Below, one piece after another: positions 1 through 8,340 of a stretch of 64,000 nucleotides of DNA. Position 1 is the stretch's first letter; every line of letters begins with the position of its first letter. Made by a program: the position numbers and the translations under genes. Source of the stretch: Myxococcus xanthus (GTDB taxonomy: Bacteria; Myxococcota; Myxococcia; Myxococcales; Myxococcaceae); the NCBI RefSeq assembly GCF_900106535.1, contig NZ_FNOH01000013.1, positions 62,001 through 126,000 on the forward strand. Direction: 5' to 3'. Below the pieces are notes generated by a model. The model was not told where the DNA came from. It worked only from the letters and a program-made list of their open reading frames with translations, and made no database searches.

Positions 1-512
1 AGAGCCGGCGGAGGGCCTGATTGACGGGGCGCGGGTCCAACTCCGCGCAGGCGGCGACGATGGCGTCGTGAATCTTCCCGGGCAGCGGGCCCTCCATGTC
101 CTCGGGCCTCAGGTCGCCACGGTCCATGGCATGGTTGAGCAGGTAGCCGTGGTGCAGCGCTGATGACGCCACGTCCACGCAGTCCTTCACCCACAAGACG
201 AAGAAGATCTTGCGGAACACCTTGCGCACCGGGAAGAGCACCAGGCCCTTCATGTAGCTCATCAGTCGGCCGCCCGCCGTCCGGCCAACGTGTGAGCCGG
301 CGAGGACCTCCACCGCCTGGGCCGGCCTGGGAAGGCCGTGTTCGGAGAGGATGGTGAGGACCATGCTCTCGCGGGCCTGCCGGAGTGCGTAGTCATCCAG
401 AAAGGGGACGGGGATGAGCGGCGTCAGGCCGGACACGACGGCGAGAAAGGCCACGCGGCCCAAGACGGGGGGCAGCTCGTTCTCGGAAGGACGGGGCTTC
501 GGCTCGGTCATA
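1..512 (-). CDS. Hypothetical protein, C-terminus cut by window edge
   Basis: An open reading frame on the minus strand starts at the ATG complementary to 510-512 and stays open to base 1, so only the first ~170 residues are seen. The N-terminus is Pro/Glu-rich (TEPKPRPSENELPP). A hydrophobic stretch with the motif SGLTPLIPVPFLDDY follows, then a basic stretch (VRKVFRKIFFVLWVKD). The mix of hydrophobic and basic segments suggests a membrane-associated protein. I do not recognise the family. It lies in the same direction as the ketopantoate reductase-like gene, 88 bases downstream of it. Confidence 0.6.
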
Positions 513-600
513 TGACGTTCATATGCCCATCGGGCCCGGCGATTGCGCGAGCCCTGAAGGCGGGGAGGGTGTTGGCTGGCCTCCAGCCGGGCGTCGTGGC

Positions 601-1557
601 TCAGGCCTTTCGTTCCCCCTGGGCGTGGGGCTGCAGCAGGACATAGAGGGTGCTCATCACCGGCGTGGGGACGCCCCGCGCGCGGCCCCGGCGCACCACC
701 GAGCCCTGGAGGTATTCGACCTCCAGCGGCTTGCCGTTCTCCAGGTCGCCCAGCATGGATGGGCGCATGTGGGCGGGCAGCCCGTCCATGTACTGCACCA
801 GGGCGTCCGGCGTGCGCGTGGTGGTGATGCCCTCCGCGGCGGCGACGCTGAGCACCTCGGCGGCGGCTTGCCGGAACACCTCGCGGAAGGCCGGATTGTC
901 CCGGAGGGCGCCCACGGGCAGCCGGGACGCGGTGCTGAACGCGGACATGCAGGCGAGGAAGGACAGCTTGTCCCAGAGCGCTCCGCGCGCATCCGCCACG
1001 GCCTCCACGGTGATGCCCGCGCCGGCCAGCGCGTCCCGCAGGGACTGTGCCCGGTCGGAGATGCGCGAGGTGTCACCGAATACTTCTCCGAGCACGATTC
1101 GATGGTTCGTTCCGGTCTGGGTGATGACGCCTGGCTCGCTGATGGCGGTGGAGATGTACGTGGTGCCGCCCAGGACGGCGGCTTCGCCCACGGCGGCGGC
1201 CACTTCGGAGGGGCTGTCCACGCCGTTCTGCAAGGTGAGCACGAAGGGCGGCGTTTCGCCCGGCGCCGGTGCGCCTCGCGCGGAGAGCAACGTCTTCACC
1301 GCGGGGAGCACGGAAGCGACGTCGTAGTTCTTCACCGCGAGGACCACGACGTCCACGGGGCCGAAGCGCTGGACGTCATCGTCGGCCTTGACCGCGACCG
1401 TGAAGTCTCCTTCGGCGCCGTGGATGGTGAGCCCGTGTTCCCGCATGGCGCGCAGGTGCGCTCCGCGCGCGAGGAACGTCACGTCATGCCCGGCGCGGAC
1501 CAGCTTCGCGCCGAAGAAACCACCGACGCCTCCAGACCCCAAGATGGCGAATCGCAT
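601..1557 (-). CDS. Ketopantoate reductase family protein (ApbA/PanE-like)
   Basis: 318 aa, the normal size for 2-dehydropantoate 2-reductases, which use NADPH to make pantoate for coenzyme A. The N-terminal Rossmann motif GSGGVGG lies at residues 7-13, the family LQNG motif at 109-112, and a WDKLSF motif places the likely catalytic lysine at K197. The start was set at MRFAILG because the frame upstream reads as non-homologous sequence. No other pantothenate gene is nearby, and paralogues of this family act on other 2-oxo acids, so pantothenate synthesis is an inference. Confidence 0.85.
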   Translation of the reverse strand: MRFAILGSGGVGGFFGAKLVRAGHDVTFLARGAHLRAMREHGLTIHGAEGDFTVAVKADDDVQRFGPVDVVVLAVKNYDVASVLPAVKTLLSARGAPAPGETPPFVLTLQNGVDSPSEVAAAVGEAAVLGGTTYISTAISEPGVITQTGTNHRIVLGEVFGDTSRISDRAQSLRDALAGAGITVEAVADARGALWDKLSFLACMSAFSTASRLPVGALRDNPAFREVFRQAAAEVLSVAAAEGITTTRTPDALVQYMDGLPAHMRPSMLGDLENGKPLEVEYLQGSVVRRGRARGVPTPVMSTLYVLLQPHAQGERKA

Positions 1558-1709
1558 GGCGCGGAAGATAACCGCACGTCCCCAGCGGGGCAGGGTTGAA
1601 TCACGCGCTCGCACTTCGCGCATCAGCGAGCGAGGCCGCTGTGTTGGAGCACAGTCGCACGACGAGGCGGCCTGCTCGAGCCGCCTCTCCGCGACGACTT
1701 CAATGGTCC

Positions 1710-3032
1710 TCAGCGGGTCAACGACACAGTGACCTTGGGCTCCTCGGGAGGCGGGTGCCACGCCAGGGGGCTCGGAGGCGGCGCGGCCTCGCGGACCATG
1801 GGGCGGTGCCGTGCGATGAACGCCGCGGAGTTCTCCGGGCTGGCGCATGCGGAGAGGATGAGCTCGGGCGTCACGAAGGCGGTGGCGATGGCGTCCGCGA
1901 CCCGTGCGTCCTTGCTGCCAGCGGCCAGCAAATCAATCACATGCGGAGGCGGCGGCTGGAGCAGGGTGTTGGTCCAGTGCGTCGCCGGCGCGGTGGCGGC
2001 CCACGAGCCCGCTTCGGCCTCCCGACAGAAGACCTCGTCGAAGGGCCGGTTGTCCGCCAGCGCGGTGACGATGTGCTCCGCCAACGCGAAGGCGGAAGCG
2101 GACCCCGCATTGGCGCCCTGGCCCGCGACGGGGTCGTTCGTCACGTGCGTGTCGCCCACCGCCAGCGCGAAGCGGCCGTTGGAGAGGGGCGCCCAGCCCT
2201 GGCGCACCGTCGGCGTGAAGGAACCCTGGAGGTAGTCCATGGGACCTCGCACGCCGAAGCTCGCTGAATCCACGCGCTCGTAGGTGGTGGGCGCGAAGCG
2301 CCGCAGGAAGTTCATCAGCATCGCCTCGAAGGCGCGCGGGTCTTCGTCGTAGCGCTGCGTGCTGAGCCGCGACAGCTCACTGCCGGGAAGGGCTTCGATG
2401 AGCACGCTGGGGACCCGGCCGTCCGCGGTGACGACCTGGGACTCGAAGATCTCGCCCTGGCCCGGAATCAGGTTGGCATTCATCCCAATGGGCTCCTGCA
2501 TGCGCACGCCCTTGAGCAGCGCGGCGAAGAGCATGCGCGGCGGCTGCGTGTGCGGCGACAGAGCGGGCACGCGAGGGAACAGGCGTGTCAGGCCATTGCG
2601 GCCGGTGGCGACCACCATCAGCGCGTGCTGCTGGGCCAGGCGCTCCAGCACGTCGAGGTCCACGGGAAGGACCTCCAGCTTGCCGCCGCGCGCCACGAAG
2701 TCCTCCGCGAGGCGCGGCTGGTATTGCCGGTAGTCCACGAAGATGGTGGGGGAATCCAAGCGACCCCGGAGGCTGAACGGGTGAGGGCCGCCGTTCACAT
2801 GGATGCCGATATAGAACATGTCAGCGTTGGGGCCGCTCCAGTGGTCCACGCCCAGGATGCGCTCGCGCATGCGCGTGGGGGCATGGTGCGCCACCGTGTT
2901 GAGCAGACGGGAAACCCGTAGCCTGCTCGGCTCCTGCTCCGTGTAGATCGTCACGGGCACACCGTGGGACAGCAGCTTCAGACCCAGGTGAAGTCCCGCG
3001 GTGCCGGCGCCAACAATTGCAATGCGCTCCAT
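1710..3032 (-). CDS. FAD-dependent styrene monooxygenase-like (StyA-type) protein
   Basis: 440 aa. The N-terminus MERIAIVGAGTAGLHLG is a dinucleotide-binding fold (GAGTAG at residues 8-13), followed by TIYTEQEPSRLRVSRLLNT, typical of StyA/indole monooxygenase-like flavoproteins. A second flavin motif, ALAVGDTHVTNDPVAGQGAN, lies near residue 300. Family members hydroxylate or epoxidise aromatic substrates using FADH2 from a separate reductase; no StyB-type reductase is seen nearby. The start is supported by GGAGGAAAGTCAT just upstream of the ATG. The substrate is unknown. Confidence 0.75.
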   Translation of the reverse strand: MERIAIVGAGTAGLHLGLKLLSHGVPVTIYTEQEPSRLRVSRLLNTVAHHAPTRMRERILGVDHWSGPNADMFYIGIHVNGGPHPFSLRGRLDSPTIFVDYRQYQPRLAEDFVARGGKLEVLPVDLDVLERLAQQHALMVVATGRNGLTRLFPRVPALSPHTQPPRMLFAALLKGVRMQEPIGMNANLIPGQGEIFESQVVTADGRVPSVLIEALPGSELSRLSTQRYDEDPRAFEAMLMNFLRRFAPTTYERVDSASFGVRGPMDYLQGSFTPTVRQGWAPLSNGRFALAVGDTHVTNDPVAGQGANAGSASAFALAEHIVTALADNRPFDEVFCREAEAGSWAATAPATHWTNTLLQPPPPHVIDLLAAGSKDARVADAIATAFVTPELILSACASPENSAAFIARHRPMVREAAPPPSPLAWHPPPEEPKVTVSLTR

Positions 3033-3244
3033 ATGACTTTCCTCCGTGCCCCGTGCCGTCATGGCTGTGTCGGGATGGACCCCCCAAGGGCCAGGGGCGT
3101 TCCTTAACACAACACAAACGGAGATCTTCAGACAGGACGTACTTGATAGCCGAGAAAAAGAGAGGCGCATTGCGTCATGCACTGATGGGCAGACGTGGAC
3201 GTCGGGTTGGGAACAGCAGACGCAAGGCTTTACAGTGGGACGCA

Positions 3245-4237
3245 ATGGCCCAGTTCCTCGACGTGGCGTTGAAGGTAGGAGACCTGACCGAGTTCACCGC
3301 GGACGCGGTGCTGTTCAAATACGCACAAAGTCTCTATGGCGCGACAGGTCAAGCGGCGCGGCGCCTGGAGCAGGCGGGTGTTCCCCTCGCGCAGCTCGAG
3401 CTCGCGCCGGGCGCGACGCGCCTCGTGGAGACGCGGGGGGCGCTGACCGCGCGACGGGCGCTCTTCGTGGGCACCGTTCGCCTGGGGGAGTTCGGCTACC
3501 ACGAGATTCGCCAGTTCGCGGTGCGCGCGCTGGCGGCCCTGGAGAACCACTCGGGCCTCGCGCATGTCGCGGGCACCGTTCATGGCCCCAACTACGGATT
3601 GGATGAAGACGAGGCCGTGCTCGCCTTCGTGGGCGGGCTCGTTGAAGCCTTCCAACGTGGCTCCGGGCCCCAATCCCTGGCGCGCTTCACGGTGGTGGAG
3701 CGGAACGCGAGCCGGGCACAAAGACTGGCGAAGGCCTTCGCGCGCGGCCTGAGCGCAACGCCTGGCGTGGAGACGCTTCCGGAGGGTGTCTTTCGTGTGC
3801 GGCGAATGTCTTCCGTGACGCAGGCACCACCCCTGGCGACGGCGGGCACCGTGTCCATGGCAAAGCCTCACGCCTTCGTGGCCATGCCTTTCGCACCCGA
3901 GCTGGAGGACACCTATCACTACGGCATCCAGGGCCCGGTGAAGGCCGCGCGCATGTTGTGCGAGCGCGTGGACCAGGAGCTGTTCGACGGCCCCATCATC
4001 CAGCGCATCCGCGAGCGCATCGAGACGGCGAAGGTGGTGATCGCCGACCTGTCCCTGGCCAATCCGAACGTGTACCTGGAGGTCGGCTATGCGTGGGGGC
4101 GGGGCCGGCCCACCTTGCTGCTGGTGCGTGACGTGAAGGAACTCCGCTTCGACGTCGCGTCCTATCGCTGCATCGTCTATCGCAACATTCGCGAGCTGGA
4201 GCAGTCGCTGACGAAGGAGCTCCAGCGCATGGACTGA
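3245..4237 (+). CDS. Macro-like domain fused to a nucleoside deoxyribosyltransferase-like domain
   Basis: 330 aa. Residues ~5-165 (VGDLTEFTADAVLFKYA, then GATRLVETRG and RALFVGTV) resemble a macro or M17-N-terminal-like nucleotide-binding fold. Residues 209-330 match the deoxyribosyltransferase-like superfamily: FVAMPF at 211-216, IIQRIRERIETAKVVIADLS, and NPNVYLEVGYAWGRG at 273-287, with E279 in the place of the catalytic glutamate. Such domains cleave N-glycosidic bonds of nucleotides or NAD-like molecules and are used as effectors or sensors in conflict systems. No signal peptide or membrane segment is present. The gene is divergent from the StyA-like gene. The ATG at 3245 was chosen because upstream in-frame sequence is not family-like. 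The exact substrate is unknown. Confidence 0.65.
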   Translation: MAQFLDVALKVGDLTEFTADAVLFKYAQSLYGATGQAARRLEQAGVPLAQLELAPGATRLVETRGALTARRALFVGTVRLGEFGYHEIRQFAVRALAALENHSGLAHVAGTVHGPNYGLDEDEAVLAFVGGLVEAFQRGSGPQSLARFTVVERNASRAQRLAKAFARGLSATPGVETLPEGVFRVRRMSSVTQAPPLATAGTVSMAKPHAFVAMPFAPELEDTYHYGIQGPVKAARMLCERVDQELFDGPIIQRIRERIETAKVVIADLSLANPNVYLEVGYAWGRGRPTLLLVRDVKELRFDVASYRCIVYRNIRELEQSLTKELQRMD

Positions 4238-4247
4238 GTGGCGCGCG

Positions 4248-5339
4248 TCACCAGCCTCGCGCGGTGATGGCGTGCGTGCCGGCCCAGGTACTCTGACGCA
4301 GCAGGTGCAACCGGTCGTGCAGGTTGACGGAGGCGCAGGCGTGGTTGGGCACCACGCGTACGCGGTCGCCCACGCGGGGCCGCCAGTCGGTGCTGGAGAG
4401 GTCCAGCAGGCCGTGCTCCTCGGACAGGCCGCGCACCAGGACGTCTGGCCGGTCGAGCAGGGCGCCGTAGACGCCCGTGTCGGTGAAGCCTTCCTCCTTG
4501 GCCAGGGCCTTGGAACCCGCGTCGATGACGGCCTGTCCCGGCACCGTGGTGCTCACCACCGTGGCCAGCACGGAGTAGGCACATTCCTCCCACGGGCATG
4601 CACCCACCGATACGGCGTTGCGGTCATTGAAGATGTTGATGCCCGGGCGAATCTCCGTGAGCCCGGCGACTTCATGCGAGCGCCACAGCGTCGGCGTGGA
4701 GCCGCCGCTCACGGTTTTGGGCCGCAGTCCCGCGTCCGCAAGGGTGTCCACGTAGGTGGCCAGCCGCACGGATTGCTCACGCATCGCGTCGCCCAGCTCC
4801 GCCTGTGGCATACGCAGGTGTCCGGCGTAGAAGGTGATGCCCCGGTACTCCAGGCCACTGCTGGACGTCACTGCGCGGGCCAGTGCGACTGCGTCCTCGG
4901 GGGACTGGACTCCCACGCGCCGCATGCCCAGGTCCAGCTCCACCAACACGCCCACCGTACGGCCCGCCCTCCGGGCCGCGCGGCTCAGCATCTCCAGCGC
5001 CTCGCCCGAGTCCAGGGCCACGGTGAGCCGGACGTGTGGTGGTAGCGCCATGAGCCGGGTGAGCCTGTCGTCGCCCACGGGAGGATAGGCGAGCAGGATG
5101 TCGTCGCAGACGGTGGCCATGACCTCCGCCTCGCGGACGGTGGCCACGGTGACGCCCTGGGCTCCGGCGGCGAGCTGGAGCGCGGCGAACTCCGGTGTCT
5201 TGTGCGTCTTCGTGTGGGGCCGCCACCGCAGGCCGTGCTGGCGGGTGTACATGGCCACGCGCTTCAGGTTGGCGTCCACACGGTCCAGGTCCACGAGGGC
5301 GGCGGGTGTCGTCATCATGTCGAGCCAGTCCACATTCAT
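4248..5339 (-). CDS. D-threonine aldolase / D-serine dehydratase-like PLP enzyme (alanine racemase fold)
   Basis: 363 aa, matching the metal-activated fold-III PLP family that cleaves D-threonine or dehydrates D-serine. RWRPHTKTHKTPEF (residues 38-51) holds the PLP lysine (K44 or K47). A C-terminal VPNHACASVNLHD carries H333 and C335, the expected metal ligands. DLGMRRVGVQ and GGSTPTLW are further family motifs. The ORF extends far upstream, but the start is placed at MNVDWLDMM where homology begins. It ends 10 bases after the converging macro-like gene. D-threonine versus D-serine specificity cannot be told from sequence. Confidence 0.85.
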   Translation of the reverse strand: MNVDWLDMMTTPAALVDLDRVDANLKRVAMYTRQHGLRWRPHTKTHKTPEFAALQLAAGAQGVTVATVREAEVMATVCDDILLAYPPVGDDRLTRLMALPPHVRLTVALDSGEALEMLSRAARRAGRTVGVLVELDLGMRRVGVQSPEDAVALARAVTSSSGLEYRGITFYAGHLRMPQAELGDAMREQSVRLATYVDTLADAGLRPKTVSGGSTPTLWRSHEVAGLTEIRPGINIFNDRNAVSVGACPWEECAYSVLATVVSTTVPGQAVIDAGSKALAKEEGFTDTGVYGALLDRPDVLVRGLSEEHGLLDLSSTDWRPRVGDRVRVVPNHACASVNLHDRLHLLRQSTWAGTHAITARGW

Positions 5340-5474
5340 GCCGTGCAATGTGGCACTCCGGTGTGCCGGGCTCCAGGAGTACCGGGCATGTTCGCCCTTC
5401 GTTCGTGAAGTGCTACACCTCCGCGACTCGCGCGGCGCCACGACCCGCCAGGTGCCCCCCGCGAGCGAGGCCAC

Positions 5475-6572
5475 ATGCCAGATTCCCCGTTGACCCTCAG
5501 GGCCCTCAACCGCGCGACCTTGGCGCGGCAGATGTTGCTGGCGCGCGAGCAGACGTCCGTGCTCGGCGCGGTGGAGAAGCTCCTGGCGCTTCAGGCCCAA
5601 CAGGCGAAGCCGCCGTTCATCGGCCTGTGGTCGCGTGTCGCGGGCTTCGAGCGAGACGCGCTCCAGGTGCTGCTCCAGCGCAAGGAGGTGGTCCGCGCCA
5701 CGTTGATGCGCGGCACGTTGCACCTGGCGAGCGCGGAGGACTACCGGCACCTGCGAGCCAGCTTCACACCGCTGCTCGAAGCCTCTGTGGCGTCGGTGCT
5801 GCGCGAGCGCGCGAAGGGGCTGGACGTCGCGCCGCTCGTCAAGGAGGCGCGCGCCTTCTTCGATGAAGCGCCGCGCACCTTCGAGGCGCTGCGCGACCAC
5901 CTGGTGGCCCGGCATTCCCAGAACGACGAACGCGCCATGGGCTTCGCGGTGCGGATGTTCCTACCCCTCATCCAGGTCCCCACGGAGACGGAGTGGGGCT
6001 ACCCCGGCACCACGGACTTCGCGGTCGCGGAGTCTTGGCTGGACGCACCGCTGCGCGCCGAAGCGGACCTTCCCACGCTGGTGCAGCGCTACCTCGCGGC
6101 CTTCGGTCCCGCATCGGTGACGGATGCCCAGACCTGGTCCGGCCTCAAGGGCCTGAAGTCCACCTTCGAGGCGCTTCGGCCTTCGCTGCGCACGTTCCGG
6201 GACGAGAAGGGGCGGGAGCTGTTCGACCTGCCCAAGGCACCCCGGCCGGACGAGGACACGGCCGCCCCCGCGCGCTTCCTCCCGGAGTTCGACAGCCTGG
6301 TGCTCGGCCATGAGGACCGGGCCCGGCTGGTGGATGACGCGTACCGCTCCAAGCTCATCACCAAGAATCTGCGAGTCCCCGCCACCTTCCTCGTGGACGG
6401 CTTCATCGCCGGGACGTGGACGGTGGAGCGCAAGCGCGCGGCGGCTACGCTCGTCGTCGAGCCCTTTGCGCCCATCAAGAAGAAGGACCGTGACGCCCTG
6501 GTGAAGGAGGGCGAGGCGCTCCTGCGTTTCATGGAGCCCGAAGCCCGCACGTTCGAGGTCCGCGGGCACTAA
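5475..6572 (+). CDS. Winged-helix DNA-binding protein, AlkZ-like DNA glycosylase family (HTH_42)
   Basis: 365 aa. The N-terminus LNRATLARQMLL and the LALQAQQAKPP stretch (Q40-A-Q42) match the QxQ catalytic motif of AlkZ/AlkX glycosylases, which excise bulky alkylated or crosslinked bases. RATLMRGTLHLAS (residues ~75-87) is the other hallmark. Three winged-helix units are typical of the family. The gene stands alone, so either housekeeping repair or self-resistance is possible. The length is normal for the family and no disruption is seen. Confidence 0.8.
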   Translation: MPDSPLTLRALNRATLARQMLLAREQTSVLGAVEKLLALQAQQAKPPFIGLWSRVAGFERDALQVLLQRKEVVRATLMRGTLHLASAEDYRHLRASFTPLLEASVASVLRERAKGLDVAPLVKEARAFFDEAPRTFEALRDHLVARHSQNDERAMGFAVRMFLPLIQVPTETEWGYPGTTDFAVAESWLDAPLRAEADLPTLVQRYLAAFGPASVTDAQTWSGLKGLKSTFEALRPSLRTFRDEKGRELFDLPKAPRPDEDTAAPARFLPEFDSLVLGHEDRARLVDDAYRSKLITKNLRVPATFLVDGFIAGTWTVERKRAAATLVVEPFAPIKKKDRDALVKEGEALLRFMEPEARTFEVRGH

Positions 6573-6690
6573 CGCCTTCGCGCCCGACTTGGAGCCCACC
6601 GGCGCCTTCACACGCTCGTGGTACAGCTCGCCATCGGGCCACTTGAACATGATGTCGGACCCCGGAAGCGGACGAAGCTCACTCGGCCTG
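6573..6690 (-). pseudogene. Fragment resembling the N-terminal arm region of a tyrosine integrase
   Basis: Read on the minus strand, this stretch gives about 40 residues, LRPLPGSDIMFKWPDG followed by YHERVKAPVGSKSGAKA. This resembles the N-terminal arm-binding segment of tyrosine-type integrases in myxobacterial genomes. It runs straight into the antisense of the AlkZ-like gene, so nothing of the catalytic domain remains. I read it as a relic of an integrated element. The resemblance is from memory of the family, not a search. Confidence 0.35.
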
Positions 6691-6700
6691 AAGCCCCCGC

Positions 6701-7078
6701 TCAGGTGCCCGAGCTGCGCTCCGCGGCGAGCACCCTCTCCAGCGCCTCCGGGCTCCGCCCCACCACAGTCGTCCCGTCGCTGGCGGTAACGATGGGCCGC
6801 TGAATCAGCTCTGGGTGCTGGACCATGGCTGCAATCCAGTCGGCACGGTGTGTCGCGTCTCTGGGCAGCATCTCCAGCGTGGCCTTGGTCGCCGCGGCCT
6901 CACCCATGCGCACCAGCTCCCAGGGCTCCATCCCGAGCCGCCCGAGTACGGCCTCCAGCTCCGCAGCGGTGGGGGGCGACTCCAGGTAGCGGCGGACGAC
7001 GTAGGCTGCACCGGACGCATCCATCGCGGCCATCGCGGCGCGGCACTTTGAACAGGCAGGGTTGATCCAGAGCTCCAT
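6701..7078 (-). CDS. ArsC/Spx-family arsenate reductase-like protein
   Basis: 125 aa, the size of ArsC-like thioredoxin-fold proteins. WINPACSKCRAAM gives C9 and C12 in a CxxC arrangement. RYLESPPTAAELEAVLGRLG, ELVRMGE and a late PIVTASDGTTVVGRSPE (the cis-Pro region) follow the ArsC/YffB order. Family members reduce arsenate with glutathione or act as redox regulators. No arsB, acr3 or arsR is adjacent, so an arsenic role is not assured. The start at MELWIN fits the fold's first strand. Confidence 0.85.
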   Translation of the reverse strand: MELWINPACSKCRAAMAAMDASGAAYVVRRYLESPPTAAELEAVLGRLGMEPWELVRMGEAAATKATLEMLPRDATHRADWIAAMVQHPELIQRPIVTASDGTTVVGRSPEALERVLAAERSSGT

Positions 7079-7203
7079 TCGGCCAGTCTCGCACGCTGCG
7101 GAGCCGCCCGTCCGCACTCTTGCCGGGCTGTCGGTGCTGCGGCAGGCAGAAGCGAGGCGCGCCCCCGCTTGGTCTGCCCGTGGAGGTGCCCACGCGCCCC
7201 GCA

Positions 7204-7890
7204 TCACCCCGCGGGCGGCGGGCCCACGCACTTGCCGCTGACCTTGTTCCCCCAGCCGGTGGTGCTCGCCGCTCCCTCGTAGGTGCTCCCATCCCCTCTC
7301 AGCTCGAGATGGACGGTGCCGGACGTGCCCTCACGACTGACCCAGGTTCCATCGAAGGCCTGGCCCGTGACCTTGCCGTTGATGGCGCCGGGCGATGTCG
7401 TTCCGGAATAGGTGCCACTGGCGTTCTCGCCAATCTGGACCAATTGCATGGTCCCGAAGATGTTGTCCGACCAGGTGCCGGAGAATCCCCAGCAGCCGGC
7501 AGGGGTGGGGGCCCCCGGCGTCGGGCCTCCCGGGGCAGAAGCGGGTGCACAGGCCGCCGCGACCGCCTCTTCAAAGGCGGCGAAATCGCGTCCGCCGATT
7601 GGCTGGCTCCAGTCGGGTGGCCGGATGGCCCGAACTCCCGGGCGGTTGACATATTGGTAGATGTAGAACTGGCCGCCGTTCTCACCCGAGCCATTGCAGT
7701 TGATGATGCTGACGACCGACTCCTCGACGAGGAGTTTTCCCGTCTCATCGCGCGACTCGGGCTGGCGAAACTGCTGAATGACCTCGGCGGCATTCGCGCT
7801 TCCTCCGAAGAGGACCAGCGACGACAGCAAGGCCCGCACGCTGAGGAACTCCAGGTGGGGCCGCGCCGCTTTGGACTGATTCGAATTCAT
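7204..7890 (-). CDS. Secreted protein of unknown function
   Basis: 228 aa with a signal-like N-terminus (VRALLSSLVLFGGSANA, cleavage expected near residue 34). The mature part starts EVIQQFRQPESRDETG. A Pro/Gly-rich linker (APASAPGGPTPGAPTPAG) separates an N-terminal region (~35-110) from a C-terminal one (~130-228). The latter has GCWGFSGTWSDNIFGTMQLV and Thr/Ser/Gly-rich strands, resembling a small beta-sandwich or lipocalin-like domain. The start has GGAGAGCCGAGA upstream of the ATG. I do not recognise the family. Confidence 0.65.
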   Translation of the reverse strand: MNSNQSKAARPHLEFLSVRALLSSLVLFGGSANAAEVIQQFRQPESRDETGKLLVEESVVSIINCNGSGENGGQFYIYQYVNRPGVRAIRPPDWSQPIGGRDFAAFEEAVAAACAPASAPGGPTPGAPTPAGCWGFSGTWSDNIFGTMQLVQIGENASGTYSGTTSPGAINGKVTGQAFDGTWVSREGTSGTVHLELRGDGSTYEGAASTTGWGNKVSGKCVGPPPAG

Positions 7891-8162
7891 TCTCGGCTCT
7901 CCATTGGTGGTGCGGCGTCGATTGGCCGCACGCCGCCGGAGTTTGTGTACGTCGTGCCTGCGATGGGAGGCACGGCGCGCTTGAGCTAGCAGCGGGACGC
8001 CGGGCCCTATACTCCAGACCGCTGGTGGGGCCAGGCATGGCAGCGCGCGTCCTGCTGACACGCGGCCGCACATGCAGTGGCGTTCTGCGTTGAGGCCTTT
8101 AGGAAGCGCTCGCCTGGCACGCAGGCTTCACGTGGCTCGCGTGAACACATGCCTGTGGCTCA
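7891..8162. other. Intergenic stretch without a recognised gene
   Basis: This is the upstream region of the secreted protein gene on the minus strand. I see no convincing reading frame, RNA gene or repeat; a promoter for the 228-aa gene should lie here but no clear boxes were found. Confidence 0.4.
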
Positions 8163-8278
8163 CCTGCCATCCAGCGAAGGACCGAGACCGGAGACGTCTT
8201 GTCCGCCGAGATGAGGGCGACGCTGCCGATGCCGAGGAGTCGGTCCAGCAGGCTCTGCTCGACTTGCTGGCGTGACGT
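8163..8278 (-). pseudogene. Fragment of a bacterial PH-domain (bPH2) protein
   Basis: The minus strand reads TSRQQVEQSLLDRLLG, then IGSVALISADKTSPVSVLRW. This resembles the conserved core of bacterial PH-domain proteins (VEQSFLDRLLGIGTVxVxSxD). Only about 35 residues remain, with no start or downstream part, so this is a gene relic rather than a functional gene. The call is from pattern recognition. Confidence 0.45.
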
Positions 8279-8340
8279 GTTTTTCCGCTTTTCCTCGGGC
8301 TAGGCTGCCCATGCAGCTTGCTCAGGAAAGGTGGTTTCGC

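Noticed and set aside
601-1848. Long N-terminal extension of the ketopantoate reductase-like protein
   Set aside because: The first ~97 residues are unrelated to the family and precede the Rossmann start; the later ATG fits better.
5341-5356. Sigma-54-like TGGCAC near the start of the D-threonine aldolase-like gene
   Set aside because: The spacing from GG does not place a GC at the required position, so it is not a -24/-12 element.
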